Assembly (NCBI RefSeq): GCF_000517445.1
Contig: NZ_CP006965.1
Span: 434,001 to 498,000, forward strand
Direction of reading: 5' to 3'
Origin: Thermococcus paralvinellae
GTDB taxonomy: Archaea; Methanobacteriota_B; Thermococci; Thermococcales; Thermococcaceae
DNA: 64,000 nucleotides
Under the pieces are notes generated by a model. It saw only the letters and a list, made by a program, of their open reading frames with translations, ran no database searches and was not told the origin of the DNA. Shown in pieces: positions 8,993 through 18,297 of this stretch. The translations under genes were made by a program, and so were the position numbers. Numbering within the stretch: the stretch's first letter is position 1; every line of letters begins with the position of its first letter.

Positions 8993-10167
8993 CACAAAAC
9001 CTCCTTAAATGCTTCTAAACTTGGTTCTATTGGAGCCGGAAGCTTAAAGTTCTCAATTATTACGTTTGGGTCTTTCAGTCCATGTCCTGTTGTAATTAAA
9101 ACGTAGCTTTCATCTGGCTCAATTAGGCTAAGTTCTTTCAGCTTAATTAGACCAGCCAAGGAAGATGCCGATGCTGGTTCGACAAAAATTCCCTCCTTTG
9201 ATGCGAGCAGTTTTTGAGCCCTAAGAATCTCTTCATCACTCACACTCTCAAACAATCCACCCGATTCTTTAACAGCTCTCCAAGCTTTCTTCCAGTTGGC
9301 TGGATTTCCAATCCTTATGGCTGTTGCTACGGTTTCGGGTTTCTCTTCAGGCTTGAACTCTCTCTTCTCCTTCCAGGCTTTAGCCAGTGGAGATGCTCCT
9401 TCAGCCTGAATACCAATCATCCTTGGCAGTTTCTCTATAAAGCCAGCCTCATAAAGCTCCTTAAAGCCCTTCCAGATTGCCGAAATGTTGCCAGCGTTTC
9501 CTACGGGCAGAATAACATTATCTGGAACAAAGCCAAGTTGGTCAAATATCTCAAAAGCTATTGTTTTCTGTCCCTCAAGGCGGAAGGGATTTATTGAGTT
9601 GAGCATGTAAACTCCCAATTCCCTGCTTGCCTCTACCACAACCCTCAAAGCCTCGTCAAAGTTCCCTCTAACTGGCACAACTTTTGCCCCGTATACTATA
9701 GCCTGGGCAAGCTTTCCTAATGCTATTTTTCCGCTTGGCACTAAAACATAGCTCTTTATCCCTGCTTTTGCTGAATAAGCTGCTAGAGACGCTGAGGTAT
9801 TCCCCGTTGAGGCACATATAACTTTGTCCATGCCCAGCTCAATTGCCTTTGAAACACCAACTGTCATTCCTCTATCCTTGAAAGAACCTGTTGGATTTGC
9901 ACCTTCATTTTTGACATAAAGCTCTTTCATCCCAAGTTCTCTCTGGAGATTTTCCAGACGATACAGAGGTGTTCCTCCTTCATTGAGAGAAACCCTCTTT
10001 TCAACGGGAATAAAGCTCTTGTACTTCCAGAGTGTTATGTTTTTTCCATCAAAAACATTTTCAACTTTATCCAAATCGATGACTACCTCTAATAAGCCGC
10101 CGCAGTCGCACCTATATCTAACTTTATCTTCCGGATATTCTCTACCACACTCTATACATCTAAGCAT
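8992..10167 (-). CDS. thrC: Threonine synthase
   Basis: PLP enzyme converting O-phosphohomoserine to threonine. An N-terminal zinc ribbon is formed by Cys4, Cys7, Cys20 and Cys22. The PLP lysine is Lys97 in GSFKDRG, and a phosphate-binding glycine loop (LPVGNAGNISA) follows. At 391 residues it belongs to the short archaeal/Bacillus type. It overlaps thrB by 16 bases and asd by one, so aspartokinase-thrB-thrC-asd form a single operon. No homoserine dehydrogenase gene is present in this window. Confidence 0.96.
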   Translation of the reverse strand: MLRCIECGREYPEDKVRYRCDCGGLLEVVIDLDKVENVFDGKNITLWKYKSFIPVEKRVSLNEGGTPLYRLENLQRELGMKELYVKNEGANPTGSFKDRGMTVGVSKAIELGMDKVICASTGNTSASLAAYSAKAGIKSYVLVPSGKIALGKLAQAIVYGAKVVPVRGNFDEALRVVVEASRELGVYMLNSINPFRLEGQKTIAFEIFDQLGFVPDNVILPVGNAGNISAIWKGFKELYEAGFIEKLPRMIGIQAEGASPLAKAWKEKREFKPEEKPETVATAIRIGNPANWKKAWRAVKESGGLFESVSDEEILRAQKLLASKEGIFVEPASASSLAGLIKLKELSLIEPDESYVLITTGHGLKDPNVIIENFKLPAPIEPSLEAFKEVL

Positions 10168-11039
10168 TTTGCTCCTCCTCCAACTTTGGTTATGAAGTAT
10201 TCCGCTCTAATTCCCTCATTCCCAAATGCTTCGACCATAGCCTCTCCGATACTTCTCAAATCTTCCCCCAAAGCAAACATCGCTGGACCAGAGCCTGATA
10301 AAGAAACACCATAAGCACCACTTTCCAGTGCAGCTCTTCTAACATTATCGAACCATGATATGAGTGGTTTTCTGTATGGGATAGCTAAGTAGTCATCCAG
10401 AAGTTTCCCGACTTTTTCTATATCCCCTTCTTTCAAAGCCGAGATTAAGGCACTTGCAAGGGCTAAATTTCTGACAGCATCGCTTAGGGGAACATATTTT
10501 GGCAGGACTTCTCTTGCTCTTTTTGTGCTCACCTCGACTTCTGGAAGAACAATGACAAGCTCAAAGTTTACATCTAGCTTAAACACCTCAAGAGGTGAAA
10601 GAGATTTTAGTATCGTGAATCCACCAAAGAGGGATGGAACAATGTTGTCCCCATGAGCACTTCCAGATGCTGCCTTTTCTCCTTCAAGAGCAGCTTTTAT
10701 TATGAGTTCTTTGTTTTTAACTTCAAGAAGAGTTGCCATTGCCAATGCTCCACCCAATGCTGATGCTCCAGAGCTACCGAGCCCGCTTTTGGGCCTTATT
10801 CCTTTTTTAACCTTCATTTTAAAGCCCATCTCTGCTTTAAGCATCTTCAAGAGCGCAAGAGCAGATATTGAAGCAACGTTTTTTTCTGGATCTTCTGGCA
10901 CGTTAAATCCTTCAACTTTTACTTCAATTTCATTGCTTTCTCTGATTTTGATAACATCTCTAGGTTCATCAAGGCATAAACCAAACACATCAAACCCTGG
11001 CCCAAAGTTCGCTATCGTTGCTGGAGCTAAAACCTTCAT
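10152..11039 (-). CDS. thrB: Homoserine kinase (GHMP family)
   Basis: Phosphorylates homoserine with ATP to give the threonine synthase substrate. The GHMP ATP-binding motif PKSGLGSSGASALGGALA is at roughly residues 62-79, and the C-terminal GHMP motif is YGVSLSGSGPAMFAL. The length of 295 residues is standard. GAGGTGATTTTAA ATG provides a strong ribosome binding site. Its first 50 bases overlap the end of the aspartokinase reading frame, an unusually long overlap. Confidence 0.95.
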   Translation of the reverse strand: MKVLAPATIANFGPGFDVFGLCLDEPRDVIKIRESNEIEVKVEGFNVPEDPEKNVASISALALLKMLKAEMGFKMKVKKGIRPKSGLGSSGASALGGALAMATLLEVKNKELIIKAALEGEKAASGSAHGDNIVPSLFGGFTILKSLSPLEVFKLDVNFELVIVLPEVEVSTKRAREVLPKYVPLSDAVRNLALASALISALKEGDIEKVGKLLDDYLAIPYRKPLISWFDNVRRAALESGAYGVSLSGSGPAMFALGEDLRSIGEAMVEAFGNEGIRAEYFITKVGGGAKCLDV

Positions 11040-12090
11040 TTAAAATCACCTCATGAAGTTCATTTAGGGCATCTTCTAGTTCTTCTCTTCTCACAAGAAA
11101 ACAAATCCAGTTTTTGCCCTTGTCACAAACCTTGGCGTTAAATTCGATTTCGTCACTTCCGACAACTCCAATTCTTGCAAAGTTTTCGTCAATGACTTTG
11201 TAGGTTATTATTGGCATTCCTGATTTTATATCTGAAACAAGCGTCCCTAATTTCCAGTCACTTGTCTTTCCAAGGATTATCGGGATTTTATCTTTCACTG
11301 GTTCAATAGTTCGCTCATGCAAAGCTTTCATTCCGAGCCTTGAAGCTATTAGTGCTTCATCATAAGAAACGAATGGAATTAACTTTGCCTTTCTAACTAT
11401 TCTTGGATCAGCTGTGTAAATTCCCTCAACATCGCTCATTATCAAAACTGTCCTTGCATTTAAAAGAGAGCCTAAAATCGATGCTGTGTAATCGCTTCCT
11501 CCTCTTCCAAGCGTGGTTCTAAAGCTTTTATAGCCTCCCAAGAATCCCGTCACAACTGGAACTTTGCCCTCTTTTAACAGAGTTTCAAGTGCCTTCACTC
11601 TGTTTGCAGTTTCTCTGAAGTTAACATTGGCGTTCCCAAAGTTGTTGTCTGTTCTAATTATATGGAAAGCATCAACTGGAACGCTTTCTATCCCCCGATT
11701 TCTCAAAGCTTCTGTAAATATTTTCACTGATAGTCTTTCTCCAAAGGACAAAACGTGGTCAATGAACGCTCCTCTATTTGGGAAACTCCTTTCACTCCTC
11801 AGAACTTGCCGAAGCTCAAGGAAGAATTTCTCAACATTCAAATCGACTCCAAGTTGTTCAATGACCTTTTCATGCTTTTCTGCAATTTCTTGAATTATTT
11901 TTTCGTCCTTATTGTTTGCTAAATGTAACAGAGAGTCTGTAACTCCCTTTAACGCTGAAAGAACAACCACAACCTCATTTCCATCATGGAGCTTCTTGAC
12001 GAGCCCTAAAGCTTCACTAAAAGAGTCTCTAACTGAGCTTCCTCCAAATTTAATAACTATTCTTGGTTTGGCGGAGAGTTTGTAAATCAC
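10990..12090 (-). CDS. Aspartokinase with shortened regulatory domain
   Basis: Phosphorylates aspartate, the first step to threonine. The amino-acid kinase domain starts with KFGGSSV (residues 14-20) and includes the LGRGGSDYTA and DVEGIYTADP motifs. After about residue 300 only a single recognisable ACT-like stretch follows (FARIGVVGSDE... CFLVRREELEDALNEL). The total of 366 residues is about 80-100 shorter than two-ACT aspartokinases, which suggests altered feedback control. The start is GTG 12090 with GGGTGAT about ten bases upstream. It leads the thr operon. Confidence 0.93.
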   Translation of the reverse strand: MIYKLSAKPRIVIKFGGSSVRDSFSEALGLVKKLHDGNEVVVVLSALKGVTDSLLHLANNKDEKIIQEIAEKHEKVIEQLGVDLNVEKFFLELRQVLRSERSFPNRGAFIDHVLSFGERLSVKIFTEALRNRGIESVPVDAFHIIRTDNNFGNANVNFRETANRVKALETLLKEGKVPVVTGFLGGYKSFRTTLGRGGSDYTASILGSLLNARTVLIMSDVEGIYTADPRIVRKAKLIPFVSYDEALIASRLGMKALHERTIEPVKDKIPIILGKTSDWKLGTLVSDIKSGMPIITYKVIDENFARIGVVGSDEIEFNAKVCDKGKNWICFLVRREELEDALNELHEVILNEGFSSSNDSELWARV

Positions 12091-12128
12091 CGATAGTGCA
12101 TCACCCTACTCGTAGAGTTTTTAATTTG

Positions 12129-12137
12129 CTTATAAGT
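12129..12137 (-). promoter_or_regulatory. TATA box of the aspartokinase-thr operon
   Basis: Read on the minus strand, ACTTATAAG lies about 40 bases before the aspartokinase GTG. Transcription would start near 12105, giving a very short leader. Confidence 0.4.
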
Positions 12138-12298
12138 TTTTTCGAAAAATTTTTGTCTTTCTGTCGAGATTTGCAAAACTAACCTGCAAGTGAATTGTCA
12201 AAACGTCACATTTTAGTGCAATAATTTTCAAAATAGTTCAATTAGATTTGTTTCGAAATGACATAATGATAATTTAGCTAGCTTTTCCTAGCCAAAAA

Positions 12299-12306
12299 TT
12301 TAAATA
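12299..12306 (+). promoter_or_regulatory. TATA box of the aromatic operon
   Basis: TTTAAATA preceded by an A-rich element. The predicted start is near 12328-12332, right at a mini-ORF (ATG 12333). This promoter would drive the regulator gene and the whole aro operon that follows without sizeable gaps. Confidence 0.45.
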
Positions 12307-12352
12307 CTAAAAGTCAATCTTCAAAGTCGGTGATGGTGATGCCTCGCCAATA

Positions 12353-12658
12353 TTGATAGCCCAAAACATGGAAATTAAAAGAGATGAGTTAGTTGTATTT
12401 AGAAAGCTCTTTTTAAGGGCTTTGAACGAAAACCAGCTTCTGATTCTAAGGAGTATCAATGGGAAGCACCACTCTCTAAACGCCCTTTTAGAAGAACTAA
12501 GCAGAGAAGCCAAGAAGCCTATCTCAACATTAAAACTCAATGCCAAGATTCTGAAGGAGCTTGGCTTAATTGACTACGGCGAAAAGAACAATCCAAAGCC
12601 TGTTGAATTGACAAAGCATGGAAAGCTTGTTCTAAAAATTCTTGGGGTGATAGAATGA
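12353..12658 (+). CDS. HTH transcription regulator, probable Tar-type activator of aromatic genes
   Basis: About 100 residues with a winged-helix fold: helices around LRALNENQLLILRSI and a recognition region KPISTLKLNAKILKELGLIDYG followed by a basic wing (KPVELTKHGKL). In Thermococcus kodakarensis a small HTH protein (TK0271, Tar) next to the aro genes activates aromatic amino acid genes. Position and size here match, so orthology is likely but inferred. TTG 12353 and ATG 12368 are both possible starts; neither has a good ribosome binding site. The stop overlaps the start of the transketolase gene by four bases. Confidence 0.75.
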   Translation: MIAQNMEIKRDELVVFRKLFLRALNENQLLILRSINGKHHSLNALLEELSREAKKPISTLKLNAKILKELGLIDYGEKNNPKPVELTKHGKLVLKILGVIE

Positions 12659-13320
12659 GTGAAAGCCTAGTTCGCTCAGCCTTAAATGACAAGCTCAAAG
12701 AAATGCTCTCAGAAGTGAACAACTTCCATCTCAACTCCTCTATAACGTGTCTTGAAATTTTAAAGGCAGTGATAGCAAAGAAAAGAGAAAACGATGTAAT
12801 AATCTTAAGCAAAGGACACTCAGCACCAGCATTTTATGTAATTCTTTCAGAGCTCGGACTTTTAAGTGAAGAAGATCTGAAAAGCTTTGCTAATTTAGAT
12901 GGACTGCCAAGCCATGTTATCAGAGGTTTGCCCTTTATTGAGGTCTCAAGCGGTTCATTAGGGCAGGGATTGTCAGTTGCCAATGGAATAGCACTAGCCT
13001 CAAAGCTTGAAGGAGAAGAAAAGAACGTTTACGTAATTTTAGGCGATGGGGAATTGGATGAGGGCCAAATTTGGGAAGCAGCAATGACTTCTTCGCATTA
13101 CAAGCTTGACAATGTCATAGCAATTGTTGATAGGAATTTCAAGCAATTAACAGGGAAAACAGAGGAGATTATGTCAAAAGAACCCTTAGGGGAGAAGTGG
13201 AAATCCTTTGGCTGGGAAGTGTTTGAGGTTGAAAACAAAGCCGAGAAAATCCTCGAGTTGCTCTTTGAGCTCGACAAAGTAAAGGGAAAGCCGAAAGTGA
13301 TAATAGCAAAGTGGGAGTGA
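12655..13320 (+). CDS. Transketolase N-terminal subunit
   Basis: This half binds thiamine diphosphate: the GDGELDEGQ...N motif is present (LGDGELDEGQIWEA, then IVDRN), and SKGHSAPAFY near residue 52 holds the catalytic-type histidine. At 221 residues it covers only the PP domain; the Pyr and C-terminal domains are on the next gene. In the aro operon it most likely makes erythrose 4-phosphate for DAHP synthase, because these archaea lack a full pentose phosphate pathway. It is translationally coupled to the regulator upstream (ATGA overlap). Confidence 0.93.
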   Translation: MSESLVRSALNDKLKEMLSEVNNFHLNSSITCLEILKAVIAKKRENDVIILSKGHSAPAFYVILSELGLLSEEDLKSFANLDGLPSHVIRGLPFIEVSSGSLGQGLSVANGIALASKLEGEEKNVYVILGDGELDEGQIWEAAMTSSHYKLDNVIAIVDRNFKQLTGKTEEIMSKEPLGEKWKSFGWEVFEVENKAEKILELLFELDKVKGKPKVIIAKWE

Positions 13321-13326
13321 AAAGTT

Positions 13327-14256
13327 ATGAGTAAAATCATCGAAAGCTTTAGGGAAGCCTTTGGAAGAGCTTTAGTTGAGATAGGAAAGGAGAACGAAAA
13401 CGTTGTAGTCCTCGATGCGGATGTAAAGGGCTCAACAAAAACGATTTATTTTGAAAAAGCTTTTCCTGATAGATTCTTCCAAATCGGCATAAGTGAGCAG
13501 GATTTAATTTCAACGGCAGCAGGCTTCGCGATAGCCGGCAAAATTCCAATAGCTTCTGCTTTTGCAGCTTTTATGATGAGAGCCTGGGAGCAGATAAGAA
13601 ATACAGTAGCTAGGGATAACTTAAACGTCAAAATTGTTACGACTCATTCAGGTTTTTCCGATTTCATGGATGGTTCATCACATCAATGTTTAGAGGACAT
13701 AGCTTTAATGAGGGTTTTGCCAAATATGAAAGTCCTTGTGCCAGCAGATGCTTATGCAACCAAAGTTCTCCTTAAACGGATGGTTGAAAGTGAAGGACCC
13801 TTTTACATGCGTTTGGGAAGGGATTACACGGTAAAGGTTTACGATGGAGAAGAGCTCGAAATTGGGAAAGCAGAAATCCTAAGGGAAGGGGAGGATGTTT
13901 TTTTGATTGCTTGTGGATTCATGGTTTCAGTGGCTTTAGAAGTTGCTGAAAAGCTTAAAGACCTGAGCGTTGGAGTAGCAGATTTTCACACAATAAAGCC
14001 CCTTGATGAGAATACTCTGCTCAAAATAGCTAAAAAAGCCAACTTAATAGTCACCCTAGAAGAGCACAGCATTTTTGGAGGACTTGGAGGGGCTGTGGCA
14101 GAAGTTCTCAGTGAAAGAATGCCAAAGAGGGTCATTAGAATTGGAACAACAGAGTTTGGCAAAAGCTCGAGGGACTACTTAGCGTTATTGGATCTCTATG
14201 GCTTAAGCGCTGATAAAATTGCAAAGAGAGTAGCTGAGGCAGTTGAGGGCTTTTAA
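13327..14256 (+). CDS. Transketolase C-terminal subunit
   Basis: Supplies the pyrimidine-binding and C-terminal domains of the split transketolase. The conserved pyrimidine-domain glutamate lies in FQIGISEQDLISTAAGFA, followed by the HSGFSDFMDGSSHQ segment. The length of 309 residues is normal. It starts six bases after the N-terminal subunit, and the two must form a heterotetramer. Its stop is close to the DAHP synthase ribosome binding site, so expression is linked to chorismate synthesis. Confidence 0.93.
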   Translation: MSKIIESFREAFGRALVEIGKENENVVVLDADVKGSTKTIYFEKAFPDRFFQIGISEQDLISTAAGFAIAGKIPIASAFAAFMMRAWEQIRNTVARDNLNVKIVTTHSGFSDFMDGSSHQCLEDIALMRVLPNMKVLVPADAYATKVLLKRMVESEGPFYMRLGRDYTVKVYDGEELEIGKAEILREGEDVFLIACGFMVSVALEVAEKLKDLSVGVADFHTIKPLDENTLLKIAKKANLIVTLEEHSIFGGLGGAVAEVLSERMPKRVIRIGTTEFGKSSRDYLALLDLYGLSADKIAKRVAEAVEGF

Positions 14257-14274
14257 ATGCCGGGAGGTGATTTG

Positions 14275-15060
14275 ATGTTTAAATTCAGCAAAGAATACAA
14301 AGCTAAGACCGTTATCAAAGTTGATGGAGTCAAATTTGGAGAAGGATTTACTATAATCGCTGGACCGTGTTCCGTTGAAACTGAAGAGCAGATAATGAAA
14401 ACTGCGGAATTTTTGAGCAAGCTTGGAGTTAAAGTCCTAAGAGGGGGGGCGTTTAAGCCCAGAACTTCCCCCTACTCCTTCCAAGGGCATGGGGAAGAAG
14501 CTTTGAAGTGGCTCAAAAAAGCTGGAGAAGAGTTCGGCTTAGTTACGGTCAGCGAAGTTATGGATACAAGGAAAGTTGAACTTGTGTCTAAATACGTTGA
14601 TATTCTGCAAATCGGGACAAGGAATGCTCAAAACTTTAACCTTCTGAAAGAGGTCGGCAAAACAGATAAGCCGGTCATTTTAAAGAGAGGCTTTGCCAAT
14701 ACGATTCAAGAGTGGCTCTATTCGGCAGAATACATCCTAGCTGGGGGAAATGAAAATGTTATTCTCTGCGAGAGAGGCATTAGAACATTTGAAACATCAA
14801 CGCGTTTCACTTTGGATATCTCAGCGGTTCCAGTCGTTAAAGAGCTCAGCCACCTGCCGATAATAATTGACCCCTCCCACGCCGCTGGAAAGAGGAGCTT
14901 GGTTAAACCCTTAGCCAAAGCAGCGTTTGCCGTCGGAGCGGATGGAATTATGGTTGAAGTTCATCCTGAACCAGAGAGAGCACTATCAGATTCAAAGCAA
15001 CAACTAGATTTCAATGATTTTAAAGAACTCTTGGAGGATTTAAGAAAATGGGGATTATAA
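14275..15060 (+). CDS. aroF: 3-deoxy-7-phosphoheptulonate (DAHP) synthase
   Basis: Condenses phosphoenolpyruvate and erythrose 4-phosphate, the first shikimate step. It is a type I-beta enzyme: IAGPCSVE near the N-terminus, [17 protein letters not shown], and the metal-binding segment [10 protein letters not shown]. It lacks a chorismate mutase or ACT fusion, which suggests an unregulated core enzyme. An in-frame ATG at 14257 exists, but GGAGGTGAT at 14264-14272 points to ATG 14275 (261 residues). It overlaps aroB by 13 bases. The name aroF/aroG is a matter of convention. Confidence 0.94.
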   Translation: MFKFSKEYKAKTVIKVDGVKFGEGFTIIAGPCSVETEEQIMKTAEFLSKLGVKVLRGGAFKPRTSPYSFQGHGEEALKWLKKAGEEFGLVTVSEVMDTRKVELVSKYVDILQIGTRNAQNFNLLKEVGKTDKPVILKRGFANTIQEWLYSAEYILAGGNENVILCERGIRTFETSTRFTLDISAVPVVKELSHLPIIIDPSHAAGKRSLVKPLAKAAFAVGADGIMVEVHPEPERALSDSKQQLDFNDFKELLEDLRKWGL

Positions 15061-16046
15061 TCGAGGAAGGTGGCATTAAAAAGCTAAAAAGCATTGTTGA
15101 TGAGCTTTCCCCTTACAAAACCATCGTAATAACAAACACAACCCTCGAAAAGCTTTGGTTAGATAAGATTTTGGATCAAATAAGCGCTATTCCAATCATT
15201 ATTCCCGACGGAGAGGAGTTCAAAAGCCTCGAAACGGCTCAGCAGATATGGAAAAAGCTAATTGAGATCGGCTTCACAAGGAAATCCTTGATAATTGGAC
15301 TTGGCGGTGGGGTTATAACAGATTTAGCTGCTTTTGTTGCTTCTACTTTTATGAGGGGAACCTATTTGGGCTTACTTCCAACGACGCTTTTAGCTCAAGT
15401 TGATGCCGCTATAGGGGGGAAGACAGGGATAAATTTTGAAGGCAAAAATATTATTGGAACTTTTTACCTGCCCAACTTTGTTCTAATTGATCCAGAAACT
15501 CTGAAAACGCTCCCCAAGGTTGAAATATTGAATGGCTTTGGTGAGGTTGTTAAGTACGGAATTCTTGATTCGGGAGTTTATGAGAAGCTCAGGTCTTTCA
15601 GGGAAATCGATGAAGAGCTAATTAGAGAATGCGTAAATGTAAAGCTCAGAATCGTTGAAGAAGACTTGAGGGAAAGTGGGAAGAGGAGGATTTTGAACCT
15701 AGGTCACACCGTTGGGCATGCAATAGAGAAAGTTTCAAATTACAAGATAAAGCATGGTCTTGCCGTCGCTATCGGCTTGATGGCGAGCGCACTAATAGCG
15801 GAAAAGATAAACGGTTTCGATTCTGGAAAAGTCGAGGAGTTATTAGATAGGTTTGGCCTCCCAAAGAGGCACAACTTTGAACCAAAAGAGCTTTTGAAAG
15901 CCATGAAAATAGATAAAAAAGCTTGGTACGGGAGATTAGTTTTCATACTTCCGGAGGACATTGGGAAAGTTTTCATAGAGGAAATTGACGAGAAAGTAGT
16001 TTTAGCTGTTCTCGAGGCGATGAGGGATGATAGCAGGGACAATTAA
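15048..16046 (+). CDS. aroB: 3-dehydroquinate synthase
   Basis: NAD- and divalent-metal-dependent cyclisation of DAHP to 3-dehydroquinate. The dinucleotide-binding [16 protein letters not shown] segment, [17 protein letters not shown] and the metal-site histidines in [10 protein letters not shown] are all visible. It has 332 residues, slightly shorter than the bacterial form. Its start lies inside the DAHP synthase gene and its end overlaps aroD by 20 bases. Confidence 0.95.
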   Translation: MGIIIEEGGIKKLKSIVDELSPYKTIVITNTTLEKLWLDKILDQISAIPIIIPDGEEFKSLETAQQIWKKLIEIGFTRKSLIIGLGGGVITDLAAFVASTFMRGTYLGLLPTTLLAQVDAAIGGKTGINFEGKNIIGTFYLPNFVLIDPETLKTLPKVEILNGFGEVVKYGILDSGVYEKLRSFREIDEELIRECVNVKLRIVEEDLRESGKRRILNLGHTVGHAIEKVSNYKIKHGLAVAIGLMASALIAEKINGFDSGKVEELLDRFGLPKRHNFEPKELLKAMKIDKKAWYGRLVFILPEDIGKVFIEEIDEKVVLAVLEAMRDDSRDN

Positions 16047-16677
16047 AGCTAAAACCGTCGATGAAGTAATTAGAATCATTGAAAAGGGTACAGCTGATCT
16101 CTATGAGCTTAGAGTTGATGCCATGGAAAGCCTTGATGGAATTGAAAAGCTGAAGCCCTTTGCTGGGAAGCTGATAATCACAGTGCGTTCTAAGGAGGAG
16201 GGGGGATTTAGAGAGACTAGTGATGAAGAGAGGCTTAAACTCTTCGAAGAGTTCATGAGGATTAACCCAGCGTTCGTTGATGTTGAATTCAAATCAAAGA
16301 TCGCAAAAAATGTTATTGAGCTGGCAAGGGAGAAAAAAGTTAGGGTTATCATTTCATATCACGATTTTGAGAAAACGCCGAGCTTTGAAGAACTCAAAGC
16401 ACTCTTGGAGGAAATGAAAAAGCTTGAGGCTGATGTCATAAAAATAGTCACCTTCGCTAAGCACTACATCGACAACGTGAGGATTGTAAGGCTCTATGAA
16501 TACGAAAAAAATCTCATTGCTTTTTGCATGGGTGAAAAAGGGAAGATTTCAAGGGCTTTTAGCTTGATTTTAAGTCCATTCACCTATGCCTCCATAAGTG
16601 AAGCAGTTGCACCTGGACAGCTGAATGTTGAAGATATGAAGCTACTCTCAGCTATAGTTGGTGGTAGAAATGATTGA
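16027..16677 (+). CDS. aroD: 3-dehydroquinate dehydratase, type I
   Basis: Dehydrates 3-dehydroquinate through a Schiff base. Type I features: ELRVDAME, VIISYHDFEKTP with the catalytic His, and VIKIVTFAK with the Schiff-base Lys. At 216 residues it is a compact archaeal version. It overlaps both neighbours (aroB by 20 bases, aroE by 8), indicating translational coupling. Confidence 0.95.
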   Translation: MIAGTIKAKTVDEVIRIIEKGTADLYELRVDAMESLDGIEKLKPFAGKLIITVRSKEEGGFRETSDEERLKLFEEFMRINPAFVDVEFKSKIAKNVIELAREKKVRVIISYHDFEKTPSFEELKALLEEMKKLEADVIKIVTFAKHYIDNVRIVRLYEYEKNLIAFCMGEKGKISRAFSLILSPFTYASISEAVAPGQLNVEDMKLLSAIVGGRND

Positions 16678-17497
16678 CGCCAAAACGAAGCTTTATGGAT
16701 TAATCGGGAAGCCTGTTGAACACTCACTAAGTCCAGCTATTCACAATGCTTTATTCAAAAAATACAACATCAACGCTGTTTATTTAGCTTTTGAAGTTGA
16801 TGATTTGGAATCAGCGGTTAAAGGGATTAGAGGGCTTAAGATTTCTGGATTAAACGTTACGATGCCCTACAAAGAGCAAATTTTGGAGTTTTTAGATGGG
16901 CTTTCCGAAGAAGCTAACGCAATTGGAAGCGTGAATACAGTAGTAAACAGAGAGGGGAAACTCATTGGATACAACACTGACGGCATTGGTACATTAAAAG
17001 CTCTAAAGCGCTTTACGGAAGTTGAGGGGAAAAGGGTCTTGCTTTTGGGAGCTGGAGGTGCCGGGAAGGCAATAACCTACACTCTCTCCAGGTTAGCCAA
17101 AGTTGTTGTGCTTAACAGAACTGAGAAAAAAGCGAAAGAGCTTGAAAAGTTTGGTGTCAAAGGGGAGAAGCTGAGCAAAGAGAGTTTAGAGTATTACTTA
17201 AGCTGGGCTGACATCGTGATAAATGCCACATCCCTTGGCATGAACGAAGATAAAACCCCAATTCCAAAGGAGCTTTTGAAAGAAAAGTTGGTTGTTTTTG
17301 ATATCGTTTACTCCCCCTTAGAAACCAAGCTCTTAAGAGAAACTAGGAAATTTGGTTGTTTGACTATTGACGGCTTGTGGATGCTCATATATCAAGGAGC
17401 CGAGAGCTTTAGGCTGTGGACTGGAGTCAAGCCAGACGTTGAGTTCATGCGTAAAGTTGCCTTGGAGGCGCTTAAAAGTGAAAGGCGAAGCATTTAG
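16670..17497 (+). CDS. aroE: Shikimate dehydrogenase
   Basis: NADPH-dependent reduction of 3-dehydroshikimate. The substrate pocket ([14 protein letters not shown]), catalytic Lys in LNVTMPYKE and the Rossmann motif GAGGAGKA are present. A TTG at 16658 could extend it by four residues, but GGTGGT at 16660-16665 favours ATG 16670 (275 residues). It overlaps the shikimate kinase gene by 20 bases. Confidence 0.95.
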   Translation: MIDAKTKLYGLIGKPVEHSLSPAIHNALFKKYNINAVYLAFEVDDLESAVKGIRGLKISGLNVTMPYKEQILEFLDGLSEEANAIGSVNTVVNREGKLIGYNTDGIGTLKALKRFTEVEGKRVLLLGAGGAGKAITYTLSRLAKVVVLNRTEKKAKELEKFGVKGEKLSKESLEYYLSWADIVINATSLGMNEDKTPIPKELLKEKLVVFDIVYSPLETKLLRETRKFGCLTIDGLWMLIYQGAESFRLWTGVKPDVEFMRKVALEALKSERRSI

Positions 17498-18293
17498 CGC
17501 GATAACGGTAATCAATGCCTTTGCCACTGGAAAGGGAGGAGCAATTGGAATATATTTGAAGGTTAGTGTTAGGGTTAAGCTAACTGATGAAGGGGTTAGT
17601 GGTGAAATCTCTGTCAGAGGGGAGGAGTTTGAAGATCTTTCATTAGTTAAAGCAGTTGTGGAGACAATCAAAGATAAATTCGGCTTAGATTTTGGCGTTA
17701 AAGTTGAGATAGACTCAGAGATTCCAGTTGGGAAGGGATTGAAGAGCAGTTCAGCTGTAGCTAACGCTTTAACAAAGGCAATCTTAAAAGAGCTTAAAAT
17801 TGAGTTGTCCGATATTGAAGTTGTTAAGCTCGGCGTTGAAGCCGCTAAGAGGGCTGGTGTAACTTTAACGGGAGCATTTGATGATGCTTGTGCCTCCTAC
17901 TTTGGAGGTCTATGCTTGACGGACAACCTGAAGCTTGAGCTCTTGAAGAGAGAGGAAGTGGAAAAAATTCCAGTAGTTTTGCTAATTCCCCAAGAAACTG
18001 TCCTGACGTCAAGTCTGAGAAGAAGGAACTTTAGAGTCCTCGCTCCATATGTCGAGGAAGCCTTTAAGTTAGCATTAAGAGGAGAGTGGAAAAAAGCTTT
18101 GGTTTTGAATGGGCTGATATATGGGTCTTTCTTAAGATACAACCTCGAGCCCATTGCTAAAGCTTTAGAAGTTAAAGCGATTGCTGGACTTTCTGGAAAA
18201 GGCCCTGCAATGTTCGCTATAACTGAAGAGCCTGAAAAAATTGTAGAAATTTGGAGAGACTATGGGGAAGTTTTGACAACGAGGCTGAGGTGA
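17478..18293 (+). CDS. aroK: Shikimate kinase, archaeal GHMP type
   Basis: Phosphorylates shikimate with ATP but belongs to the GHMP kinase superfamily, not the bacterial P-loop type. The GHMP motif [16 protein letters not shown] is near residue 80 and the C-terminal [12 protein letters not shown] motif is clear. The frame is open upstream of 17478, but GTG 17478 with GGAGG at 17464 gives a 271-residue protein, the usual size, beginning [19 protein letters not shown]. It overlaps the end of aroE by 20 bases and is followed at once by aroA. Confidence 0.93.
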   Translation: MKGEAFSAITVINAFATGKGGAIGIYLKVSVRVKLTDEGVSGEISVRGEEFEDLSLVKAVVETIKDKFGLDFGVKVEIDSEIPVGKGLKSSSAVANALTKAILKELKIELSDIEVVKLGVEAAKRAGVTLTGAFDDACASYFGGLCLTDNLKLELLKREEVEKIPVVLLIPQETVLTSSLRRRNFRVLAPYVEEAFKLALRGEWKKALVLNGLIYGSFLRYNLEPIAKALEVKAIAGLSGKGPAMFAITEEPEKIVEIWRDYGEVLTTRLR

Positions 18294-18297
18294 GCTG

